From Strigamia acuminata (taxonomy: Eukaryota; Arthropoda; Chilopoda; Geophilomorpha; Linotaeniidae), in NCBI GenBank assembly GCA_949358305.1, contig OX442314.1, positions 46,446,581 to 46,510,580 of the forward strand: a DNA stretch of 64,000 nucleotides, given 5' to 3'. The translations under genes and the position numbers were made by a program. How positions within the stretch are numbered: the first letter of the stretch is position 1; the number at the start of each line of letters is the position of its first letter. The notes under the pieces were generated by a model. The model was not told the DNA's origin and made no database searches. It saw only the letters and a program-made list of their open reading frames with translations. This document shows positions 56,385 to 64,000 of this stretch, piece after piece.

Positions 56385-56579
56385 TAAGAAAGTGTTTTGG
56401 ATTAAATAAAATTGCAGTTCTCCATCCACCTAATTAACACACACTGTCCAAGCACTAACTAGTAGAGATTTGATTTCCAGTAATCGGGCTTTTGAGTAAC
56501 GAATTTTTTTCACTATTTTTCACTCAGCCTGAAGAGTAAAGCAACGTGATTATTAATATTCATTTTAAGAGAGAAATCC

Positions 56580-57456
56580 CATATGGAATTGAGTTGTAAT
56601 AATGCATGAACACGGCAGCTTTAATTTTTATTTTTTACAAGTTTTTGGAAGAAATAATAAATTGGAAATGAAAGAATATACAGAAACAGCAGATTTTGTT
56701 TCGTGGATGAAAAATTAAAACAAGTTTCAGTTTTCTTAAATTTGAGTTGAACACAAAATGCAATTTCAAATACAGAACTTTCAACGCATAAATAAATAAA
56801 TCAATGCAGAAATAATAACCGGTATTCATGGTAAGCAGGATTCCATTCAACATAATTTTTTTTTACCAGGAATATTTTCTACCGGGAAAATTTTCGACCT
56901 GGTTGAAAGGAATTCTGATAAAAAATATTTATGTAATAGTTATTTTTAAAAATAAAATTGAAATGCATTGATGCACCAATAAAAAAACAGAGATTTAAGA
57001 ATATAGGAATATGCACACAAATAGCACTTGAATTGTTTTCTCTCGTGCGGGTTAATAAATGTTTATTTAAATCTTCACTTGCGTCGAAAAGAAGGCACAC
57101 AAATGGCAATTAGACTTTTTTTGTTTCGGTATGAATTTTTAACTGAATTTTCAAATTCCCATTTCGATTGCAAGATAAAACACGTTTTTTTGTGTGTCGC
57201 TCTCCATAAAAAATTGGAATGAAAACGAAAAAAATATACAAACACAGCAGGTAGCAGGTTTTGATTTGTGGATTAAACAAATTGAAGCAAAATCTATGAG
57301 TTGAAAACAAAAACAAAATTTCATTTGAAATAAAATTATAATAACAGAATTATGAACTTAATGAACAATGTGATTTTCATTTAGTATGCTTTGTTAAATG
57401 TTTTTAAAATTATCATTTCAACTAGAATAAGCACACAAATGGTACTTGAATGGTTA
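56580..57456 (-). other. 3' flank of zinc-finger unit 6, with fossil fingers
   Basis: On the minus strand the remnants read EDLNKHLLTRTREN and a stop-broken last finger (TAA at about 57452-57460). It has the same flank layout as the other units. Confidence 0.6.
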
Positions 57457-58142
57457 TTATCCAGTATGGGTTAATAAATGTCTTTTTAGAGTTCCACTTT
57501 CTCTGCTGGAATAATCACACAAATGGCACTTGAACGGTTTTTCTCCAGTATGGGTTAATAAATGTCTTTTTAAATTTCCAATTTGACTGCTGGAATAAGC
57601 ACACAAATGGCACTCGAATGGTTTTTCTCCAGTGTGTGTTAATAAATGTGTTTTTAGACTTCCACTTTGACTGCAGGAATAATCACACAAATGGCACTTG
57701 AATGGTTTTTCTCCAGTGTGGATTAATAAATGTTTCTTTAAACTTCCACTTTCTGTGCAGGAATAATCACACAAATGGCACTTGAATGGTTTTTCTCCAG
57801 TGTGGATTAATAAATGTTTCTTTAAATGTTTACTTTGAAGGCAAGAATAATCACACAAATGGCACTTAAATGGTTTTTCTCCAGTATGGGTTAATAAATG
57901 TGTTTTTAAATTTCCACTTGTAATGCTGCAATAATCACACAAATGGCACTTGAATGGTTTTTCTCCAGTATGAATTCTCATATGGACAATCATGCATTGT
58001 TTAAGTCAAAGGAAAGTGAACATGTTTGACATTGGAAAGGCTTTTCACCCGTGTGTTTTAGCATGTGTTGTTTTAAAAGACAGTAATACGAACACGAATA
58101 GTCGCACAAATTGCAACTGTATTTTTGAAGTGTTCTCTCCAT
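57457..58142 (-). pseudogene. Zinc-finger unit 6, frameshifted in finger 2
   Basis: The ATG at 58142 and finger 1 match unit 1. One base is missing in finger 2 near 58005, which breaks the frame. Downstream six further good fingers are open from 57993 (MIVHMRIHTGEKP) to a premature stop where the linker GEK has become a TAA. Use of the internal ATG at 57993 could still give a six-finger protein of 178 residues, so it may not be fully dead. The upstream intron and block are retained. Confidence 0.8.
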
Positions 58143-58807
58143 CTTTGACTTGAAGTTTTTAGCATATGACTCCCAATGGCGCTGATATAAAGTTGTTCTA
58201 AAATTTAAAAAAAAAATTAATTTTTTAACTTGTTCCTCTGACCGCTCAACAACCCTAACATTACTCTTCTGATCAATCTACTCGCTTTTCTCCCTCAAAA
58301 AAAATTACTTAACTAACCTGCAACTGATTTTAACTTTGTGAGGTCAGGTGAGATCCCTGATCACAAAGAATCCAGTCGAATACTGGTGGACAAGAATCGC
58401 GGTCGAATTCGTCTGTTAGGCCTAACGTTCGTCGCTCGAGCACAATTGCACCACACGTTTATAAACTGTAAAATGTAAAAATAAAACGAAGTCAAAAGAA
58501 AACCACAGATTAGTATCTCCTCTGCCATCAACCATCATCTGCTAATCTTTCAAATTTTTTAAGGATTTAGAAACTTCGATACCTTTAAAACGTAACAGAA
58601 ATGAATTAATCGTGCACGAATGAAAAACTGCGATGTGTGGCGTGGTAAACAATGTCACAACGCACCCACACCTAACGGCGCACACACAAACTAAATAAAT
58701 AAATAAATAACCACTTAGAGGATTAGTTGAGCGCATCTCAGAGTATTCTAGGTTAGGTTTTGCTGAAAGTTATTATTAATTTTTTTCTTTTACTGATTTT
58801 TTTTTAG
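58143..58807 (-). other. Upstream block of unit 6
   Basis: Conserved intron (acceptor near 58203, donor near 58317), TTAGGCCTAA near 58418 and exon-1 region. From about 58750 it is unique sequence leading to the next gene, including a T-rich tract ending in the acceptor TTTTAG (58802-58807). Confidence 0.45.
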
Positions 58808-58817
58808 AATATTTAAT

Positions 58818-61042
58818 ATGCGAACCTTTACTAGGATCCCAAGTACTAGAAGAGGTTATTTTCTTTTGCAGGATGATGCTGGCTTTCTGTGGGGAATAAA
58901 CAAGAGGAGAGACTGTGGTCTCTATTTGACATGTTCAAGAAAGGGAGTCGTCAGTGGGTCCTGCGCCGCAACTGCCTTCGTTTCGAACGAGTCACCAACC
59001 AGCTTGGTTCCATCTAAGGATCACAACCATGGCCCTGATGCGATTAATGTTGCCACAAGGATCGCAAAGATGAAAAACAGAAGGCAGACGGAATCCACCA
59101 GACCTCGAGCAACAATGTAAGTAGTTTATTATTTTATTTTATTTTAAATACAAGTAGCTAATACTTGGTAGATATTTTTGAAAAAATATTTTGCTGTTAA
59201 TTCATTAAACTTCAAATTCATTAAACATTTTTTGGGTCGCTTCTTGCGTTGGTCGGTTTCCCTGGTAACGGTAAATCGAAATCCAGTAAAAAATAAAAAT
59301 AACATTTTTAGTTTATGCCCAGATTGGCGATAGGCTTATTTGTCGCCGAATTTAAAATAATATAATAGTATCGAGTTTTTTTATGATGTTTTACGTGATA
59401 CGTACATTTTGCGTACGTGACACGTACGTTCTGCATATGTGGACAAACGGTTGAATTGAAAAACATTACAAACACAAACGGATTAAACAAATGGCGTCAA
59501 TGTGCGCCGGTGTTTCACTGCAGCACACCCGTTAAGAAACGGGTGTGCTCGTGTTTTCTCGCGTTTTATCGTGAACCGCGAGATGTACCGCGCACAACCA
59601 AGGTCGATTTTTTTTTTTTTTTTTTTTTTTTAAAGAAGCTGTTAATTGATGTTTTTACCAAAAAAGGGCTTACTTACAAATTAGTTGTATCGCTCGGGCT
59701 GTGCAACAAACAGAAATGAAGTTAAACTTAAAAATGCTATTGATTTAAATGAAGACTGAATAAAATCGATTCTGAATCTTGATAAAGATCAACGTTCGAT
59801 TCATATTTTTGTAAAATCAAAAATTAGAAATAAAATAAAATAAATAAAAACACTAGGCGCATTCAAAAACACATAAACGGTCGTTTAAACCTGAACTTTT
59901 AAACGAGATTCTCGTAAACAACAATATTAAACATCACTTCAGTACTTAATTAATGTAATGATTGTAAAAACACTTTTTGAAGCAGTCACAACAAATTCTA
60001 CATGATCTATCGATATATTCAAGTTTGTTTTTTATCGTTTTCTTCAAATTCAAGTGTGTTTTTCATCGTTTTCTTCGAATTCAAGTTTGATTTTCATCGT
60101 TTTCTTCAAATTCAAGTTTGATTTTCATCGTTTTCTTCAAATTCAAGTGTGATTTTAATTATTTACTTCAAATTCATGTGTGTTTTTTATCAATTTTTGC
60201 AATTAAAAATTGATTTTTATCGATTTTTGCAATTAAAAATTGATTCTCATCGATTTTTGCAATTAAAAATTAATTTTCATCAATTTTTGCAACTAAAAAT
60301 TGATTTTTATCGATTTTTGCAATTAAAAATTGATTTTCATCGATTTTTCCAATTAAAAATTAATTTTCATCGATTTTTCCAGTTAAAAATTAATTTTTAT
60401 CAACATCCAGGACACAATCAAACAGGACGAACAGGAGAGCAAACAGGCGGAATAACACAACCACTCCTGAAATACCATCAACTGCCACCAATCCTCCCCT
60501 CTCTCAAATACCATCCACTATTTCATCAACTTCCACCAATCATCCCCTCCCTCAAACACCACCCACACGCAGAACCAGAAGATATCTGGCATCATTTCTC
60601 AACCTCCAACCAATTCCTTCCAATGCAGAAACAGCAGCAAGGGCAAGGACACAGGAAGATCTATTCTATAACATCGGTAGTCATAATTGTACGAGCTTAA
60701 AATTAACATAACAAAAACGAAATTGTCTTTAACTCCCATGTAAAATAATTGTGTTTAGCTTTACGATCAGAGGCACTGAATGAAGAACAGTGTCAAATTG
60801 ATGCACGACAATTGTCACATAGGCACATACTAGAGTACGACGCCATCCAACAAAGAAGATCGGAGCAACGAGACAATAATTTGGAGGCAACAGGAAACTG
60901 CAAAATTTGTCTTGCAGAGGATCCTGTGTATGCCCTGATTCCTTGTGGGCATACTTTCTGCTGTGTTTGTGCTGAAGACTGTGTGCAAGAAAAAACATGC
61001 TATTTCTGTAGTAATACGGCGATTTTTAAACCCAAAATTTAA
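58818..61042 (+). CDS. FLYWCH-RING protein, three exons, 282 residues
   Basis: Coding exons are 58818-59116, 60411-60676 and 60759-61042 (299, 266 and 284 nt). Donors GTAAGT and GTAGTC, acceptors CCAG and TTTAG, and phases 2 and 1 all fit without a stop. Residues 12-75 are a FLYWCH-type zinc finger (GYFLLQDD, LYLTC39, C49, H69NH71), as in chromatin and transposon-related DNA-binding proteins. Residues 101-188 are a Pro/Thr/Ser-rich linker. Residues 236-272 are a C3HC4 RING (C236, C239, C251, H253, C256, C259, C269, C272), the E2-binding module of ubiquitin ligases. Inference: a DNA-bound or nuclear E3 ligase. Exon 1 follows an acceptor (58807), so an upstream exon may exist and the ATG is provisional. 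An ATTAAA lies just downstream. Confidence 0.8.
59412..59549. repeat. Two small perfect palindromes in the FLYWCH-RING intron
   Basis: CGTACGTG-A-CACGTACG at 59412-59428 has 8-bp arms. AGCACACCCGTT-AAGA-AACGGGTGTGCT at 59522-59549 has a 12-bp stem and a four-base loop. A 7-bp TCTCGCG/CGCGAGA stem follows. The patch is GC-richer than the rest of the intron. Confidence 0.8.
60017..60171 (+). repeat. Minisatellite, five 31-bp units
   Basis: Five units begin ATTCAAGT and contain a GATTTTCATCGTTTTCTTC-type core, with a few substitutions each. They lie in intron 1 of the FLYWCH-RING gene. Confidence 0.9.
60181..60390 (+). repeat. Minisatellite, seven 30-bp units
   Basis: Seven units of the form TGATTTTCATCGATTTTTGC plus AATTAAAAAT lie just after the 31-bp array and 20 bp before the acceptor of exon 2. 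By chance they keep a frame open (LQLKIDFHRF repeats), but this is intronic. Confidence 0.9.
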
Positions 61043-61791
61043 CAATGCTGCCCTGTGTGATTAAACAATAGCGAATTATGGCAGTCTATCTATTCTGTTA
61101 AAAAATTTCGAGTTTTTTACAAGTTTAGTGGTTTTTATTCGATTTTACTCAATTTTGAAATCATGTCGATAAACCTAGTTTGATAATTTCCCGCCACAAG
61201 ATGCCGCCACATCTTCCGACTTCCCTAAAAACCTTTCTTTTTTAAGCAAAATTCCCCTACAATGTAAACAATTTTAAAATCATGCATTAAACCAACAGTA
61301 TTTCCTTCGACAATAAATCGAAAACCACAAAATCAAATCACTATCAAATTCAATTCCTATCTGTTTCAACCTCCCAACACCAGGCGGCACCACCGACAAC
61401 CAAATTTCAATCAATCAGCAATCATCACGCCGTACACAACACGTACACAACACATTCACAACACTTGTTATTTTATCTCGTTATTAGTCATTCCAGGACC
61501 AGGACATCCAAGATAACTCCGTGCGCACGTCATCAAATACCGGTAACACTTATCACTTAATACTTTCTCACACCGTTTACGAACAAAAACAATCACTAAC
61601 CACGAACACACGTGACCTCACTCGTGACCTCTCCCCTTTTATTTTTTATTTTTCCATAACAAAGTTCGCGCCATCAACGATGCAAGTCTTCATTCCCTTC
61701 CACCAAATTCCCCGCCCAAAATCCACCGCTAATATCGAACTTTGACCACACTTTGATTTTTCGGATTTTTCCTTCCTGGACTTCCCCAAAC
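61043..61791 (+). promoter_or_regulatory. Intergenic and promoter region of the last gene
   Basis: This 0.75-kb gap holds the 3' end of the FLYWCH-RING gene, a short tandem 'cacaacacgtacacaacacattcacaacac' like run near 61435-61465, and the presumed 5'UTR of the next gene. No clear TATA box or other element is seen. Confidence 0.35.
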
Positions 61792-64000
61792 ATGTCCGAA
61801 CACAACCACACTATAAACGACCCGTTTAACACCCACACGGACCCGCAAATCCCACCATTTCTTCAATACCCCTCCATGGCCACCTTTGTAGAGTACTTAG
61901 AGGAACCTCCACGAACCACAGACAACATGCCCACAAATATGTACGACACGGAGAGACAAATTTACATTCCTTTGGCGACGCGACAACAAGAAGTTCTAAC
62001 TTTGGACACGGTCTTGGACGGTTTGATCACGTTGCATGAAGAGCGGGAAACGAAAACCAACGACAACGTTCACAACGACATCGACAACGTTCACAATGAC
62101 AACGACAACCTTCACAACGACAACGACAACCTCTTCGATTTTCTCCATCAAATGATCGATCTCGATTCGATTCCGAATGTGACGGAGAATCCGGAGATCA
62201 AAACTGCGTCTCCGGAGATCCAAACCGTGCCGTCGGCTCCGGAGGTGCTCGTATTGGCCGAAACGTCGCAGATTGCGCAAAACCAGGTAAAATAGCTCGC
62301 GTATTCGCTAAATTTATACATTATCATTACAATTTTATGCTTAAAAGTTCGTCGATGTGGATAGTTCGCTGAATCAAGCCGTGCGGAACTTTCAGCGAGG
62401 CCCGCCGCCCGCTTATCATGCGAGGAATAATTATCGACAGCAACGGTTTGCTGGAAAACCGTACAATTTGCAAGATTTATTGCAAATGGAAGCGCAGAGA
62501 CGTGGAAATTACACTTACGGGTCTCCGCAAGTGCCGGAAAGACACGTAAAGCGTGGTCGAAGAGGTGGGAAAAGAATTAGCAAGACGGCGGCGGCGAAAC
62601 AAGCGACGAATGTTCAAGTTGCGGCCACTTACAACCATCAGTTTAGTCTGTCGGGGTCTTATGATGTGAATGATTTATGCAACGTGCGAAGACCTGACTT
62701 TCTTCAGGTACACATTTAAATTGGTTGTTGTCAGTGTTATATTAAGTAACTTTTCCGGGGTAGTTGTTTCCGCTCTTTCGTTTGACGTTAATTTTTTGAC
62801 GATCCGAGCTTCCGTTCTCGAGATATTTGCATTTCTCATCAATTTTTGTCCCAAATTTTGTCTTTTTTTGACCGAAAAACGCAAATATCTGGAGAACGGA
62901 AGCTCGGATCGTCAAAAACTAAACACCAAACGAAAGAGCGAAAAAACCTACACCAGAAACGTTAGTTAAACCTTGGACCAAGGTTAAACAACATCGCCGA
63001 CAACCAATAACTAATATATATTTAATTCCAATGTGTGTGCATTTGTTTATTTATTACGGAGTATTTATTTTACTTTATTACGCGATTCTCAGCCACCTGC
63101 TGCATACGGCAACGCAATGTACGACCAGATTCCGAGTTCAGAAAATCCCATGTTTATCCAACAACCCAACTCCGCATACACCCAGACTAATCCGCCTCAT
63201 TTACAAACGAATGGACATCCGCAAAAGCCGCAAACAACGTTTAATCGTTCTCAGCCGTTGCCATATTTGCAATTTCCGCATTATCGTGTGGCTCAGCGAC
63301 CACCGTTCGGTCACTTGCCACCGCAAATTAGCAGTTACTCCGCTACTCAACAGCAACAGAATCCCATGCTGAACGCGCTGCTGTCGCAACCGTTCGACCA
63401 CGGCCAACCTGGACTCGTCCAGCAGCTGCAGCAGCGCAATCCAACGGCATCCAAGGAAAATAAACGGAAATTGGCCCATGTTCCTGCTCAAACTGCGCGC
63501 CAATCGCAATACCAAACCAAAGCGCAGTTTTTTAGTAGTTTTAATCAAACATTCCAAGCGCCGAGGTTCATTGCTACATCACAGCAGTGGCAGGTATTGT
63601 TTCACTTGTTTACACGTTTTTTTCATGTCTGATATTTACATTTTTCGATGTTTTAGCAATATGGAGGCTCAAATCAAATGCCGGAGCACAATCTGCAATC
63701 TCAGACCGACTACGGTTCGTTTTCTACCGGTTGGTCATGATTCACGAGTGGTATTTTGGTTTAATTAATTAAAAAAATTGTTTTTAATCAGGTGGGAGTG
63801 ACCAAGCAGTTAATTCTGACGGTTTCTATAGCGCAATGAGTGGCGAAGACCAATCTTGTCGCTCAATTCGTGAAGACACGACTGGCATCAATCCAAGGTT
63901 ACCTGTGAGCAAATTCTACGATGATGGCGCGGATTTTTGTTAATTCTCAGTTTTTTACAAATGTTTTTAGGAAGTGAAGAAGCGTGGGAAAGGGAGTTTG
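61792..64000 (+). CDS. Gln/Asn/Pro-rich protein, first six exons, runs off the window
   Basis: Exons 61792-62286, 62348-62707, 63093-63593, 63657-63714, 63792-63904 and 63971-64000 join with matching phases into 519 codons without a stop. All introns have GT...AG ends (61, 385, 63, 77 and 66 bp). Residues 1-165 are acidic, with an H-N-D-N-D-N repeat near 100-120. Exon 2 (166-285) is basic, with KRGRRGGKR. Exon 3 (286-452) is rich in Gln, Asn and Pro (YSATQQQQNPMLNALL). No domain is recognised. The composition suggests a disordered nuclear regulator or RNA-associated protein, which is inference only. The 3' part is missing. Confidence 0.75.
62771..62940. repeat. Inverted repeat with 60-bp arms in intron 2
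   Basis: Left arm 62771-62830 and right arm 62881-62940 match at about 55 of 60 positions around a 50-base loop. Both arms contain GACGATCCGAGCTTCCGTTCTC or its complement. Transcribed as part of the intron it would form a long hairpin. It could be a MITE or a small-RNA precursor. Confidence 0.88.

Noticed and set aside
60149-60700. 183-codon ORF with LQLKIDFHRF repeats
   Set aside because: The frame stays open because the 30-bp minisatellite is a multiple of three. Exon 2 of the FLYWCH-RING gene is read in another frame that fits the splice phases on both sides.
61996-62280. 94-codon minus-strand ORF
   Set aside because: Shadow of exon 1 of the plus-strand gene at 61792, created by its H-N-D-N repeats.

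Overview
The window is eukaryotic, animal-type, AT-rich DNA with spliceosomal introns, some very short (56 to 126 bp). BEL/Pao and copia LTR retrotransposons, a pogo/Tigger remnant, a lineage-expanded C2H2 zinc-finger cluster and a prokineticin-like secreted peptide fit an arthropod-like invertebrate best. The species cannot be fixed from the sequence alone. There are no operons, rRNA, tRNA genes or CRISPR arrays.

Layout, left half. Positions 1-1181 are the 3' part of a long LTR. Positions 1182-4757 are the first unit of a minus-strand zinc-finger family (12 fingers, with a 5'UTR intron), followed by decayed unit sequence and a pogo/Tigger 5' end (4758-5097). A compact three-exon gene for an 80-residue secreted cysteine-rich peptide (5669-6030, minus) comes next. 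Then follow two stacked LTR fragments (6485-8220), two adjacent perfect hairpins (8329-8432) and a decayed leucine-rich-repeat gene (8500-9138). Copia-1 (10922-16933) is dead and carries a 1.2-kb solo LTR. BEL (17382-25528) has an intact 1742-codon gag-pol. After some MITE and LTR debris comes a 9.4-kb LTR element (28524-37929) with 1903-bp LTRs that appear identical, a tRNA-Gln primer site and only one ORF, which carries no recognisable reverse transcriptase.

Layout, right half. Between 41150 and 58750 there are five more zinc-finger units on the minus strand. Two are open (11 and 9 fingers) and three are broken in different ways. Copia-2 (49992-54399) sits inside this array; its ORF is open, but the integrase catalytic core is deleted in frame. 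The last 5 kb holds two plus-strand host genes whose exon phases I could verify: a FLYWCH-RING protein (58818-61042, 282 residues) and the first six exons of a Gln/Asn/Pro-rich protein running off the end (61792-64000).

Roughly half the window is LTR retrotransposon. The four large insertions are each supported by paired LTRs, TG...CA ends, and 4- or 5-bp target duplications. Two have an empty-site paralogue inside the window. The insertions interrupt one another or the zinc-finger tandem array. The zinc-finger units are duplicates at different stages of birth and decay. The most unusual items are the element at 28524-37929, which has LTR signals but no visible pol, the hidden prokineticin-like gene, the FLYWCH-RING fusion, and the integrase-deleted copia with an otherwise open ORF.
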